This document shows, piece after piece, positions 43,342 to 52,680 of a stretch of 64,000 nucleotides of DNA; position 1 is the stretch's first letter; the number at the start of each line of letters is the position of its first letter. The notes beneath the pieces were generated by a model. It was not told the origin of the DNA, made no database searches, and worked only from the letters and a program-made list of their open reading frames with translations. The position numbers were made by a program, and so were the translations under genes. This DNA is from Palsa-504 sp963835775. Its GTDB lineage: Bacteria > Actinomycetota > Actinomycetes > Streptosporangiales > Streptosporangiaceae. The DNA is taken from assembly GCA_963835775.1 (NCBI GenBank), contig CAWIHB010000024.1, positions 434,001-498,000 on the forward strand, read 5' to 3'.

Positions 43342-43375
43342 CTTCCCGGCTGCGGGCTGGTAAGTTCCCATCCTC

Positions 43376-45517
43376 GTGGCTCCGTCAGATGCACAACAAA
43401 ATAGCTCTACCGAACGGACAGACGGTAACCCCGTCCTGACCACAGAACGCGACCAGCTGCGGCGCTCGCGGGAGTACCTGCGCCTGATGCGCGAGGACGT
43501 GCTCTCCCTCAAGGCCATGGGCGGGGATCCCGTCTCCGAGGAGTACCTCAAGGCCGACCTGTACCACCGCGCCGAAGCGCTGAAAGACATCCCCGATACC
43601 CCGCTGTTCTTCGGCCGCCTCGACTACGCGGGCGAGGTGGCCGGCACCGCGTTCGCCGACACCGCGTTCGCCGACACGGCGTTCGCCGACACGGGGGACG
43701 GCGTGGCCGGGCACAGCTTCCATATCGGCCGCCGGCACGTGCACGCCCCGGACGGGACGCCCGCGGTGATCGACTGGCGGGCCCCGGTGTCCCGGCCGTT
43801 CTACCGGGCCAGCGCGGCGGACCCGATGAACCTGGAGCTGCGGCGGCGGTTCGGCTTCTCCGGCGGTGAGCTGACCGCCTACGAGGACGAGCTGTTCACC
43901 ACGGATCGTTCCGTCATGCCAAAAGAACACCGGCCGAGCCAGATCCTCATCGACGAGATCGAGCGGCCGCGGTCGGGGCCCATGCGGGACATCGTCGCGA
44001 CCATCCAGCCGGACCAGGACGACATCGTGCGGGCCGACGCGGCCCAGACGGTCTGCGTGCAGGGGGCCCCGGGCACCGGGAAGACCGCGGTCGGACTGCA
44101 CCGGGTCGCCTACCTGCTGTACGCCTACCGCGAGCAGGTCCGGCGCCGGGGTGTCGTCATGGTCGGGCCGAACCAGGCCTTCCTGTCCTACATCCGCAAC
44201 GTCCTGCCCGCCCTGGGCGAGCTCGACGTCACTCAGACCACCGTCGGCGAGCTGGTGACCGGCACCGGGTCGGTGCCCGTCCGGGGCACCGACACCGAGA
44301 CCGCCGCGATCGTCAAGGGTGACGCGCGGATGGCCGAGGTGCTGCGGCGGGCGCTGTGGTCCTCGCTGCGCGAGCCCGCCGCGGCCCTGGTCGTGCCGCG
44401 CGGGTCCCGCCGGTGGCGGGTCCCGGTCTATCGGCTGCAGGAGCTGGTGGCCGAGCTGAGCACCCGCGGGGTGCGCTACGGCGCGGCCCGCGAACTGCTC
44501 GAGCACCGCATCGCGCACGTGGTCCTGACCCAGATGGAGGAGGCCGGGGAGGCCTGCGACGACCGCACCCACGAGGCGGTGCGTCGCTCCCGGCCGGTGC
44601 GCGCCATGGTGGACGCGATCTGGCCCAAGGCCAACCCGGTCCGGCTGGTGTTCGGCCTGCTGTCGTCGGCGCCCGCGCTGGCCGAGGCGGCCGGTGGCGT
44701 GCTGAGCGCCGCGGAGCAGGAGGTGGTCCTGTGGTCGCCCGCGCCCCGCGGACCGGGCTCGGCGCGCTGGTCGGCGGCTGACGCCGTGCTGATCGACGAG
44801 GCCCGCGACCTGATCACCCGGACGCCCAGCCTGGCCCACGTGGTGGTGGACGAGGCGCAGGACCTGTCGCCGATGGAATGCCGCGCGCTGGGCCGCCGCT
44901 GCTCCACCGGCGCGGCCACCGTGCTCGGCGACCTGGCCCAGGGCACCACGCCGTGGGCCGCTGTCTCCTGGGAGTCGCTGCTGTCCAACCTGGGCAAGCC
45001 TGATACCTCGGTCCGTGAGCTGTCGGTGGGATACCGCGTGCCCAGGCAAATCCTGGACTACGCCTCGAGCCTGCTGGCCGTCATCGCCCCCGAGCTGCGG
45101 CCCGCGTCCTCGCTGCGGGCCGATCCCGGCGCGCTTGACGTCCTGCGGGTGCCGGCCCCGGCGCTGGGCCCCGAGGTGGCCGCGGCCTGCGCGCGGGCCT
45201 GCGCGCGGCCCGGATCGGTCGCGGTCATCGCCGCCGACCCGCAGGTGGCCGCGCTGGCCGCCGCGCTGGAGGCGGCGGGCCTGGCGCACGGCAGGCCCGG
45301 TTCCGATGCCCGGCTGACGCTGGTGCCGGTCACGTTGGCCAAGGGCCTGGAGTTCGATCACGTCATCGTGGTCGAGCCCGCGCGCATCGCCCAGGCCGAA
45401 GCCCGGGGCCTGCAGCGGCTGTACGTGGCCCTGACCCGGGCCGTCTCGCGGCTGACCGTCGTGCACACCGAGCCCCTCCCGGATGCACTGCCGGATGCGC
45501 TGCGAGCGCCGGTCTAA
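43376..45517 (+). CDS. UvrD-like helicase of the HelD/HelR family
   Basis: The 713-residue SF1 ATPase has an N-terminal coiled-coil region, Walker A GAPGTGKTA at about residue 228, Walker B VVVDEAQDLSPME and the C-terminal motifs LTLVPVTLAKGLEFDHVIVV and LYVALTRAVSRLTVVHTEPL. Actinobacterial HelD/HelR binds RNA polymerase, helps recycle it and can confer rifampicin tolerance. Residues ~91-105 contain a three-copy TAFAD repeat from 15-bp units. The GTG at 43376 is the start. I did not find the rifamycin-associated element upstream. Confidence 0.9.
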   Translation: MAPSDAQQNSSTERTDGNPVLTTERDQLRRSREYLRLMREDVLSLKAMGGDPVSEEYLKADLYHRAEALKDIPDTPLFFGRLDYAGEVAGTAFADTAFADTAFADTGDGVAGHSFHIGRRHVHAPDGTPAVIDWRAPVSRPFYRASAADPMNLELRRRFGFSGGELTAYEDELFTTDRSVMPKEHRPSQILIDEIERPRSGPMRDIVATIQPDQDDIVRADAAQTVCVQGAPGTGKTAVGLHRVAYLLYAYREQVRRRGVVMVGPNQAFLSYIRNVLPALGELDVTQTTVGELVTGTGSVPVRGTDTETAAIVKGDARMAEVLRRALWSSLREPAAALVVPRGSRRWRVPVYRLQELVAELSTRGVRYGAARELLEHRIAHVVLTQMEEAGEACDDRTHEAVRRSRPVRAMVDAIWPKANPVRLVFGLLSSAPALAEAAGGVLSAAEQEVVLWSPAPRGPGSARWSAADAVLIDEARDLITRTPSLAHVVVDEAQDLSPMECRALGRRCSTGAATVLGDLAQGTTPWAAVSWESLLSNLGKPDTSVRELSVGYRVPRQILDYASSLLAVIAPELRPASSLRADPGALDVLRVPAPALGPEVAAACARACARPGSVAVIAADPQVAALAAALEAAGLAHGRPGSDARLTLVPVTLAKGLEFDHVIVVEPARIAQAEARGLQRLYVALTRAVSRLTVVHTEPLPDALPDALRAPV
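43646..43690 (+). repeat. Three 15-bp repeats in the HelD-type gene
   Basis: Tandem ACCGCGTTCGCCGAC units, in frame, encoding repeated TAFAD. Confidence 0.95.
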
Positions 45518-45690
45518 TGCGTAATTCGTGAACCAATGACCGGCCCGGTGCGTCTGCATGGATAGGGGAAAATGCGGTTGTGCCCGCGGATCTCCGCTAG
45601 GCGCGACTTTCCCGATGTCCGTTGCGCGGGCGCCAGCGCGCAGGCATCCTGGAAAGGCGACGTTAAGTTCTTGATTGACTCCTATTAGTT
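45518..45690. other. Promoter region of the 106-aa hypothetical gene
   Basis: No gene seen. The last 30 bases are AT-rich (TTAAGTTCTTGATTGACTCC) and likely contain the promoter of the following gene. Confidence 0.35.
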
Positions 45691-46011
45691 ATGACGGTGA
45701 TGACGGTGGAAGCCAACAGGACCCTGGGGTCGGAACACATGCAGGCGGTATATCTGGAGAAGCTCGCCGACGAGCTGACCCACCGGGGGCTTGAGGCCTG
45801 GCTCATGGCGCCGCCGGGACGTGTCCCCAGCCTGTACGTGGTAAACCCGGCTGCCCGCGCGCTCGAGGAAAACGTGTACGCCGGCTGCGGCAAGGACGGC
45901 CTGTGGTGGTTCTGGTGGTCCTGGGCCGAGCGGATCTCGGTCGCCGATGACGTCGACCAGGCGGCCAGCACGATCGTGCGGGTACTCGCCTCGCTGCGCC
46001 GCGGCGACTGA
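45691..46011 (+). CDS. Small hypothetical protein
   Basis: The 106-residue protein has a central tryptophan-rich strand (GKDGLWWFWWSWAERIS) and an N-terminal helix (MQAVYLEKLADELTHRGLEAW). I recognise it only as a type commonly found as 'hypothetical' in actinomycetes. The ATG at 45691 is followed by another in-frame ATG at 45700. There is no export signal. It is convergent with the DUF4439 gene, with 20 bp between stops. Confidence 0.65.
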   Translation: MTVMTVEANRTLGSEHMQAVYLEKLADELTHRGLEAWLMAPPGRVPSLYVVNPAARALEENVYAGCGKDGLWWFWWSWAERISVADDVDQAASTIVRVLASLRRGD

Positions 46012-46031
46012 CCGCCCATGGCGCTGGACGG

Positions 46032-46472
46032 CTAGGGCTTCTGCAGGCCGGGGAAGGCCTGCGTGCTGCCCCGCCAGAAGGCGGCCCGCTCGGCCGAGCC
46101 CTGCATGGCCAGCGCGCCGAAGGCACGCAGCTGCTGGTCACTGACCGCGACCAGGCCCAGATAGGCCCGGGTCACGCCGTCTTCCAGGTAGGCCGCCAGG
46201 GCCCGCGCGCTGGCCGCGTCGTGCACCGCGAACGGGAGCTGATAGAAGGCCCGGGCCGCGACCGGGACCGCGCCGAGCTTCGAGATCATGGTGGCCAGCC
46301 GGTCCCTGGCCTCGTTGTGCCCGGTCCAGTCCTGCTCGGCGGCGGCCTGACCGGTCCCGGCCAGGTGAGCGCCCGCCACCCCGTAGCCGAAGATGGCCGC
46401 GTCCTCGGCCGCCAGCGCGTCCTGCAGCGCGGATACCGAGGTGACCGCGGATACCACGGCGACCACGGCCAT
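46032..46472 (-). CDS. DUF4439 ferritin-like domain protein
   Basis: The 146-residue helical protein has the DUF4439 pattern: ALQDALAAEDAAIFGYGVAGAH, HNEARDRLATMISKLGA, ALAAYLEDGVTRAYLGLVA. The Glu and His residues sit as in ferritin-like four-helix bundles, though metal binding is not proven. The ATG at 46472 overlaps the TGA of the upstream lipoprotein gene (ATGA), so the two are translationally coupled. The pair is divergent from rimP, an arrangement widespread in actinomycetes. Confidence 0.88.
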   Translation of the reverse strand: MAVVAVVSAVTSVSALQDALAAEDAAIFGYGVAGAHLAGTGQAAAEQDWTGHNEARDRLATMISKLGAVPVAARAFYQLPFAVHDAASARALAAYLEDGVTRAYLGLVAVSDQQLRAFGALAMQGSAERAAFWRGSTQAFPGLQKP

Positions 46473-46984
46473 CACCCCAGCACCATGGCGTGCGTCGCGT
46501 CCGAGGCCGCGATGCTGGCGAACAGCTGGGCCAGGTCCGGGGGCACCGCGGCCAGCTTGCGCAGCAGGCTCGCCGCCGAGGCGCGCTCGGCCGCGCGCAG
46601 CTGGGCGACGGTCACGTGCGCAGGCGCGCTCGCTGCGGCGGACGGGCTGGCCGCCGCACTGGCTGAAGCCGAGGGCAGGATGAGCCGGGCGCGCAGCTGC
46701 GTCAGGTGGGACTGGTGCTGGGCCAGCAGTCCCTCGAGCCCGTGCTCCCGGACGGTGGCCTGCCCGGCGGTGCCGATGGCCGCCTGGTACAGCCGGATCA
46801 GGGCTTGCTCCGACGCGATGACCGCCTGCAGCGTGATCACGTCGGGGGCCGGGCTCGGCGGCCCGGCCAGCGGATCGGGCCCGGCGAACGCGTCCGAGGA
46901 GCGGCAGCCGGAGGCGGCCAGCAGCGCCGGAAGCGCCGCTGCCGAGGCGGCCAGCACGCGGCGCCTCGGCAGGATGTCTGGCAC
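46472..46984 (-). CDS. Ferritin-like lipoprotein
   Basis: The 170-residue product starts with PRRRVLAASAAALPALLAAS and the lipobox-like SGC, so it should be a lipoprotein. The mature part is helical with ASEQALIRLYQAAIG and HQSHLTQLRARL, resembling the DUF4439/ferritin-like fold. An Ala/Ser-rich insert lies at about residues 105-120. It precedes and overlaps the DUF4439 gene by 1 base at ATGA. Function unknown. Confidence 0.75.
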   Translation of the reverse strand: MPDILPRRRVLAASAAALPALLAASGCRSSDAFAGPDPLAGPPSPAPDVITLQAVIASEQALIRLYQAAIGTAGQATVREHGLEGLLAQHQSHLTQLRARLILPSASASAAASPSAAASAPAHVTVAQLRAAERASAASLLRKLAAVPPDLAQLFASIAASDATHAMVLG

Positions 46985-47087
46985 ACCGGCAAGCTACCAC
47001 GTGCTGCTGGCCGGTCCTATCCGCGCCAGGGCCCGGCGGCGGATAGGCTAGGAGCCAATCCTGCAGGTCGTGGACGAGGAGGTCGTG

Positions 47088-47642
47088 ATGCCCGGTAATT
47101 CGCGTCACGCACCCAAGCCACGAGATGTTGCCTCGGGAGCGGGGGGCTCGATCGACGAGAGCAGGATCGCCGATGTCATCGGGCCTGTCGTGGCCGCGGC
47201 CGGGATGGACCTGGAGTCGGTGCGGGTGACCGCCGCGGGCAGGCGGAGGCTGCTGCGCGTGGTGGTCGACAGTGACCGGGGGGTGAGCCTGGACGATGCC
47301 GCGGCCGTCAGCCGTGAGCTGTCCGCGGCGCTCGACCAGGCGGCCGTGATGGGCGACTTCCCCTACACGCTGGAGGTATCGTCGCCCGGCGTGGACCGCC
47401 CGCTGACCGACCGCAGGCACTGGCGGCGCGCGGTCGGCCGGCTGGTCAAGGTCACGGTCACGGATTCGGGGGGGTCGGGGATCGTATCCGGGAGGATCGT
47501 CTCGGCCGACGCCGACGGGGTGACCCTGGACGTCGGCGGTGCCCGCCGCCGCTTCCCCTGTGCCGTGCTGGGTGCCGGGGCCATCCAGGTGGAGTTCGGG
47601 CACCCGCCATCGGAGCTTGGAGCGACCCGCGATGGACATTGA
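47088..47642 (+). CDS. rimP: Ribosome maturation factor RimP
   Basis: The 184-residue protein assists 30S subunit assembly. It has the RimP N-domain (IADVIGPVVAAAGMDLESVRV, RRRLLRVVVDSDRGVSLDDAA, EVSSPGVDRPLTDRRHWRRA) and an Sm-like C-domain. The ATG at 47088 follows GACGAGGAGG; an upstream GTG at 47070 is less likely. It overlaps nusA by 11 bases, the usual operon order. Confidence 0.95.
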   Translation: MPGNSRHAPKPRDVASGAGGSIDESRIADVIGPVVAAAGMDLESVRVTAAGRRRLLRVVVDSDRGVSLDDAAAVSRELSAALDQAAVMGDFPYTLEVSSPGVDRPLTDRRHWRRAVGRLVKVTVTDSGGSGIVSGRIVSADADGVTLDVGGARRRFPCAVLGAGAIQVEFGHPPSELGATRDGH

Positions 47643-48639
47643 CCTGACCGTGCTGCGGAGCCTGGAGAGCGAGAAGGACATCTCCCTGGACCAGGCCATC
47701 AAGGCCATCGAGGACGCCCTGCTCGTGGCCTACCACAAGTCCGAGGGCGCGTCCGCGAACGCCCGGGTCGAGGTGGACAGGAAGAGCGGCCACGTCACGG
47801 TCTGGGCCATCCAGACCGGCCCGGACGGCGCCGCGGTGCGGGAATACGATGACACGCCCGCCGGGTTCGGCCGGATCGCGGCCACCACCGCCCGGCAGGT
47901 GATCCTGCAGCGGCTGCGCGACGTGGAAGACGAGCTGACCTTCGGCGAGTACGCGGGCCGCGAGGGCGACATCGTGGCCGGCGTGATCCAGCAGGGCAAG
48001 GATCCCCGCACCGTCCTGGTCGACCTGGGCAAGCTGGAGGCCGTGCTGCCGCCCGCCGAGCAGGTGCCCGGCGAGCGCTACACCCACGGCGAGCGGATCC
48101 GCTGCTACGTCCTGCACGTGCGCAAGGGGCACCGCGGGCCCTCGGTCACCCTGTCCCGCACGCACCCGGGCCTGGTCAAGAAGCTGTTCGCGCTGGAGGT
48201 GCCGGAAATCGCGGAAGGCGCGGTGGAGATCGTGGCGATCGCCCGCGAGGCGGGCCACCGGACCAAGATCGCGGTCCGGTCCCATCAGCCGGGCATCAAC
48301 GCCAAGGGCGCCTGCATCGGCCCGATGGGCAGCCGGGTGCGGAACGTGATGAACGAGCTGCACGGCGAGAAGATCGACATCGTCGACTACGCCGACGACC
48401 CGGCCAGTTTCGTAGCCAACGCCCTGTCCCCGGCCCGGGTCAGCCGCGTGCACGTGGTCGACCTGGCGGCCAGGGAAGCCCAGGTCATCGTGCCGGACTA
48501 CCAGCTGTCCCTGGCCATCGGCAAGGAAGGGCAGAATGCCAGGCTGGCCGCCAGGCTCACCGGCTGGCGGATTGACATCAGATCCGACGCCCCGGTGACG
48601 GCCGCGCCTTCGGCAGCCGGAGCGGATCCGTCGGCGTAG
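47632..48639 (+). CDS. nusA: Transcription termination/antitermination factor NusA
   Basis: The 335-residue protein has the N-terminal RNA-polymerase-binding domain, an S1 domain at about residues 105-175 (GDIVAGVIQQGKDPRTVLVDL) and two KH domains (GPMGSRVRNVMNELHGEKID; IGKEGQNARLAARLTGW). Actinobacterial NusA lacks the acidic C-terminal repeats, and length is normal. The ATG at 47632 overlaps the rimP end. It binds RNA polymerase and nascent RNA at pauses. Confidence 0.96.
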   Translation: MDIDLTVLRSLESEKDISLDQAIKAIEDALLVAYHKSEGASANARVEVDRKSGHVTVWAIQTGPDGAAVREYDDTPAGFGRIAATTARQVILQRLRDVEDELTFGEYAGREGDIVAGVIQQGKDPRTVLVDLGKLEAVLPPAEQVPGERYTHGERIRCYVLHVRKGHRGPSVTLSRTHPGLVKKLFALEVPEIAEGAVEIVAIAREAGHRTKIAVRSHQPGINAKGACIGPMGSRVRNVMNELHGEKIDIVDYADDPASFVANALSPARVSRVHVVDLAAREAQVIVPDYQLSLAIGKEGQNARLAARLTGWRIDIRSDAPVTAAPSAAGADPSA

Positions 48640-48689
48640 GGCCTCGCCTGGTGCCGGGGACCTGCGGACACGGTAGACTGGATAGCGGA

Positions 48690-48983
48690 ATGGCCGTCCG
48701 AACCGAGCGGCGGGGCTCAGGTGTGCCCGTATTGCGTACCTGTGTAGGCTGCAAGGAGCGGGCGGTTAAGTCCAGCCTGTTGCGTTTCGTGGCGGTCGGG
48801 GACGTTGTCCAGCCTGACCCGCAGGCCCGGCTCCCGGGCCGGGGTGCGTACCTGCATCCCAGCCTGGCGTGTTTCGAGCTTGCGCGGCGGCGCCGGGCGT
48901 TCCCCCGGGCACTTCGGGCCGCGGGATCGCTCAGCCTCAACCCACTGGCTGAGTATCTTTGCGGCGCGGATTCCCCGGCATAA
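48690..48983 (+). CDS. ylxR: YlxR family RNA-binding protein (DUF448)
   Basis: From the ATG at 48690 the protein has 97 residues, with the family motif LRTCVGCKERAVKSSLLRFV, GRGAYLHPSLACFELARRRR and AFPRALR. The family is RNA- or nucleoid-binding and is nearly always between nusA and infB. An upstream ATG at 48651 would add a non-conserved extension. The C-terminal residues CGADSPA are variable. Confidence 0.92.
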   Translation: MAVRTERRGSGVPVLRTCVGCKERAVKSSLLRFVAVGDVVQPDPQARLPGRGAYLHPSLACFELARRRRAFPRALRAAGSLSLNPLAEYLCGADSPA

Positions 48984-49202
48984 CATTGCTGGCGAGCGGG
49001 ACGCCTCTGGCTGGGCTACAGGCCTGATGCGAGAAGGCCCAGGCGCGAGAAGGAACACCTGTCGGAAAGCAGGTCGAGAAGCTGATGAGCGCTCGATGAG
49101 CACGCGGCGATGATCACCATAGGCTGAGGTCGGCCCGGAGCACGCTCTGCCCGGGCCGGGGTCCGGTAAGTGGTCCAGGGGACTGGGCCGAGAAGGAGCG
49201 TA
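48984..49202 (+). other. Leader between ylxR and infB
   Basis: This gap has no supportable gene. It carries GATGAGC at 49084-49090 and 49095-49101, separated by GCTC, after a GGAAAGCAGGTCGAGAAGC segment. I recall similar sequence at this position in other actinomycetes, which suggests a conserved leader, but I cannot name it. Confidence 0.4.
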
Positions 49203-52200
49203 GTGGCGAAGGTCCGGGTTTACGAACTCGCGAAAGAGTTCGGTGTCGAGAGCAAGGCCGTCATGGACCAGCTCAAGGAAATGGGCGAGTTCGTGCGATC
49301 GGCGTCCTCGACGATAGAGGCGCCTGTGGTCAGGCGGCTCAAGGAAGCGTTTGCCGGCTCGGCGGCTGATCAGGATAAGGCCAGGTCCTCATCGTCCGGG
49401 CCGCGTGCGGGTGCGCCCGCGGGCGGCGACGGCGCGCGGGCCCAAGGGGTCCAAGGGGTCCAGGCCGGCCCGGGCCAGCGGGCCGGGGCGGCCCCGCGCG
49501 GCGGCAGCCCCGCGGCCGCGCCGGGAGCGGCCGCGCCGGGAGCGGCGGTGCCGGGAGCGGCGGTGCCGGGCACCCCGCCCGCGCCTCGGGTCGCTCCCGA
49601 CGGCGCGAACGGCACGGCCGTGCCGGACGCTGTCAGCCCCCGTACTCCGGACGTGCCCGCGGCACCCCCCCGCGATGGCGAGGGCACGGCGAGCGACGGA
49701 GCGGCGCGGCACCTGCCGCCGGTTCCCCCGTCGCCGGTGTCCCGGCCCGGGCCCGACGCCCAGCCGGAGACCAGGACGCCGTCGGGCCCCGTCCCCGGCG
49801 CGCCGAGAGTCCCGGCACCGCCGCGGGCTCCGGTTAGCCCCGCAGACTTCCGTGGCCCGGGGACCGGCCAGACCCGTCCCGCGGCGCCTCGGCCCGGCAC
49901 ACCCGGCGGCCAGCGCCCCGGCGGCCAAGGACCGGCCGGCGGCCAGGGACCGGCCGGCGGCCAGGGACCGGCCGGCGGCCAGGGACCGGCTGGTGGCCAG
50001 GGACCGGCTGGTGGCCAGGGACCGGCTGGTGGCCAGGGACCGGCTGGCGGCCAAGGACCGGCTGGCGGCCAAGGACATACCGGCGGCCAGGGACCGGCCG
50101 GCGGCCAGACGGGCCGCCCGGCCACCCCGCGGACTCCCGGTCAGGGTGCCTCGCGCTCCGGCGGCCCCGGCACGCCTCGCCCCGGTTCGCCTCGTCCCGG
50201 TGCTCCCCGTCCCGGCCCGCGGCCGGGTAACAACCCGTTCAGCTCGACCGCGACCGGCATGGGATCGGCGCCTCCGGCCCGGCCCCAGGGTCCCGTCCCC
50301 GGTCAGCCGGCCCGCCCGGGCCAGCAGGCGGGCGGCCCGCAGGGTTCCGGGGCTCCCGGCGGCCCGCGTCCCGGCGGCGGCCGCGGCCCGGCCCGGCCCG
50401 GCGCGCCCGATGGCGCGCGTCCCGGCGGTCCGCGTCCCGGCGGTCCCCGGCCGAGCCCGATGAACATGCCGTCCCGTCCCGCGCCCTCCGGCGCGGGCCG
50501 CGGCGGCCCAGGCGGCGGCGGTGGTGGTCGCGGCGGCCCCGGTGCCGGGGCCGGGGCCGGCACCAGGCCCGGCGGCGGTGGCGGTGGTGGTCGCGGCGCA
50601 GGAACCGGCCCGCGTCCCGGTGGCGGCGGCGGCCCGGGGGCCGGCGGCGCTCCCCGCGCCGGCGCGGGCGGCGGTCCGCCCCGTCCGGGCGGCGGTCGCG
50701 GGCGCAGCGGCACCCAGGGTGCCTTCGGCCGTCCCGGTGGCCGTCCGTCCCGGGGCCGGAAGTCGAAGAAGCAGCGGCGCCAGGAGTTCGACAACATGCA
50801 GGCGCCGTCGATTGGCGGCGTCCAGGTCCCCCGCGGCAACGGCCAGGTGGTCCGGCTCAGCCGGGGCGCCAGCCTGAGCGACTTCGCCGACAAGATCGGG
50901 GCCAACCCGGCCTCGCTGGTGCAGGTCCTGCTGCACCTCGGCGAGATGGTGACCGCGACCCAGTCCGTCAACGACGAGACCCTGCAACTGCTCGGGGCCG
51001 AGCTGAACTACACCGTGCAGGTCGTCTCGCCTGAGGAGGAGGACCGGGAGCTGCTCGAGTCCTTCGACATCGAGTTCGGTGAGGACGAGGGCGAGGATGC
51101 CGACCTGGTGGCCAGGCCGCCGGTCGTGACCGTGATGGGTCACGTCGACCACGGCAAGACCAAGCTGCTCGACGCGATCAGGCACACCAACATGGTGGCC
51201 CGGGAGGCCGGCGGCATCACCCAGCACATCGGCGCCTACCAGGTGACCACCGAGGTCGACGGCGACGAGCGCAAGATCACCTTCATCGACACCCCGGGCC
51301 ACGAGGCGTTCACCGCCATGCGGGCCCGCGGCGCCGAGACCACCGACCTGGTGGTGCTGGTGGTGGCGGCCGACGACGGCGTGAAGCCGCAGACCACGGA
51401 GGCCCTCAACCACGCGCAGGCGGCGGGTGTGCCGATCGTGGTGGCCGTCAACAAGGTCGACAAGGAAGGCGCCGACCCGCAGCGGGTCCGGGCCCAGCTG
51501 ACCGAGTACGGCCTGGTGGCCGAGGAGTTCGGCGGCGACACGCAGTTCGTGGACGTGTCTGCCACCCAGCGCAGCGGGATCAGCAACCTGCTCGAGGCGA
51601 TCATCCTGACCGCCGACGCGTCGCTTGACCTGCGGGCCAACCCGGACCAGGACGCCCAGGGCGTGGCCCTGGAGGCGCACCTGGACAAGGGCCGGGGCCC
51701 GGTGGCCACCGTGCTGGTGCAGCGCGGCACGCTGCACGTCGGCGACTCGATCGTCTGCGGCGAGGCGTTCGGCCGGGTCCGGGCCATGATCGACGAGAAC
51801 GGCGACACGATCAGCGAGGCCCTGCCGTCCCGGCCGGTCATGGTGCTCGGCCTGACCGCCGTTCCCGGCGCGGGCGACAACTTCCTGGTCGTTTCCGATG
51901 ACCGGATGGCCCGCCAGATCGCCGAACGCCGCGAGGCCCGCGAGCGGGTGGCCCAGTTCGCCCAGGGCCGGCGCCGGGTCACGCTGGAGGACCTGGACCA
52001 GGCGTTCAAGGCCGGCGAGCGCGAGGAACTGCTGCTCATCATCAAGGGCGACGTGTCCGGCTCGGTGGAAGCCCTGGAGGACGCGCTGCTCAAGCTGGAT
52101 GTCGGCGAGGAAGTCAGCCTGCGCGTGATCGGCCGCGGCGTCGGCGCGATCACCCAGGACGACGTGAACCTGGCCATCGCCTCGGACGCGGTGATCATCG

Positions 52201-52634
52201 GCTTCAACGTCAGGCCGGCCGGCCGGGCGGGCGAGCTGGCCCAGCGCGAGGGCGTGGACATCCGCTACTACTCGATCATCTACCAGGCGATCGAGGAGGT
52301 CGAGGCCGCGCTCAAGGGCATGCTGAAGCCCGAGTTCGAGGAGGTCCAGCTCGGCACCGCGGAGATCAGGGAGGTCTTCCGGGTGCCGCGGGTGGGCAAC
52401 ATCGCCGGCTGCATCGTGCGGTCCGGCTCGATCCACCGCGGCAGCAAGGCGCGGCTGATCCGGGACGGCGTGGTGATCTCCGACAACCTCACGGTGGACT
52501 CGCTGCGCCGGTTCAAGGAGGATGCGACCGAGGTCCGCGAGGGCTACGAGTGCGGTATCGGCATCGGCTACAACGACGTCAGGATCGAGGACACCATCGA
52601 GACCTTCGAGATGAGGGAGAAGCCGAGGGCCTGA
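49203..52634 (+). CDS. infB: Translation initiation factor IF-2
   Basis: The protein (1143 residues from the GTG at 49203) begins with the IF2N domain (KVRVYELAKEFGVESKAVMD), followed by a very long Gly/Pro-rich linker (about residues 60-530) that includes a hexapeptide array, a second IF2N-like segment, and the GTPase core with G1 GHVDHGKTKLL at about residue 645, DTPGHEAFTAMRARG and NKVDKEG. C-terminal domains bind fMet-tRNA. Actinomycete IF-2 usually has a long linker; this one is longer because of the repeat. The upstream ATG-less extension to 49170 is not supported. Confidence 0.97.
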   Translation: MAKVRVYELAKEFGVESKAVMDQLKEMGEFVRSASSTIEAPVVRRLKEAFAGSAADQDKARSSSSGPRAGAPAGGDGARAQGVQGVQAGPGQRAGAAPRGGSPAAAPGAAAPGAAVPGAAVPGTPPAPRVAPDGANGTAVPDAVSPRTPDVPAAPPRDGEGTASDGAARHLPPVPPSPVSRPGPDAQPETRTPSGPVPGAPRVPAPPRAPVSPADFRGPGTGQTRPAAPRPGTPGGQRPGGQGPAGGQGPAGGQGPAGGQGPAGGQGPAGGQGPAGGQGPAGGQGPAGGQGHTGGQGPAGGQTGRPATPRTPGQGASRSGGPGTPRPGSPRPGAPRPGPRPGNNPFSSTATGMGSAPPARPQGPVPGQPARPGQQAGGPQGSGAPGGPRPGGGRGPARPGAPDGARPGGPRPGGPRPSPMNMPSRPAPSGAGRGGPGGGGGGRGGPGAGAGAGTRPGGGGGGGRGAGTGPRPGGGGGPGAGGAPRAGAGGGPPRPGGGRGRSGTQGAFGRPGGRPSRGRKSKKQRRQEFDNMQAPSIGGVQVPRGNGQVVRLSRGASLSDFADKIGANPASLVQVLLHLGEMVTATQSVNDETLQLLGAELNYTVQVVSPEEEDRELLESFDIEFGEDEGEDADLVARPPVVTVMGHVDHGKTKLLDAIRHTNMVAREAGGITQHIGAYQVTTEVDGDERKITFIDTPGHEAFTAMRARGAETTDLVVLVVAADDGVKPQTTEALNHAQAAGVPIVVAVNKVDKEGADPQRVRAQLTEYGLVAEEFGGDTQFVDVSATQRSGISNLLEAIILTADASLDLRANPDQDAQGVALEAHLDKGRGPVATVLVQRGTLHVGDSIVCGEAFGRVRAMIDENGDTISEALPSRPVMVLGLTAVPGAGDNFLVVSDDRMARQIAERREARERVAQFAQGRRRVTLEDLDQAFKAGEREELLLIIKGDVSGSVEALEDALLKLDVGEEVSLRVIGRGVGAITQDDVNLAIASDAVIIGFNVRPAGRAGELAQREGVDIRYYSIIYQAIEEVEAALKGMLKPEFEEVQLGTAEIREVFRVPRVGNIAGCIVRSGSIHRGSKARLIRDGVVISDNLTVDSLRRFKEDATEVREGYECGIGIGYNDVRIEDTIETFEMREKPRA
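49920..50099 (+). repeat. Ten 18-bp repeats in the infB linker
   Basis: Ten in-frame 18-bp units of GGCGGCCAGGGACCGGCC type encode GGQGPA (one unit reads GGQGHT). Synonymous changes separate early, middle and late units. Confidence 0.95.
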
Positions 52635-52680
52635 CCAGGTACCAGCCGGGCCCCAGGTACCCGGGCGGCGGAGTGATGCC

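Noticed and set aside
43342..43375. Rifamycin-associated element upstream of the HelD-type gene
   Set aside because: No sequence resembling the palindromic GGGCTTGC...GCAAGGCC element is visible upstream.
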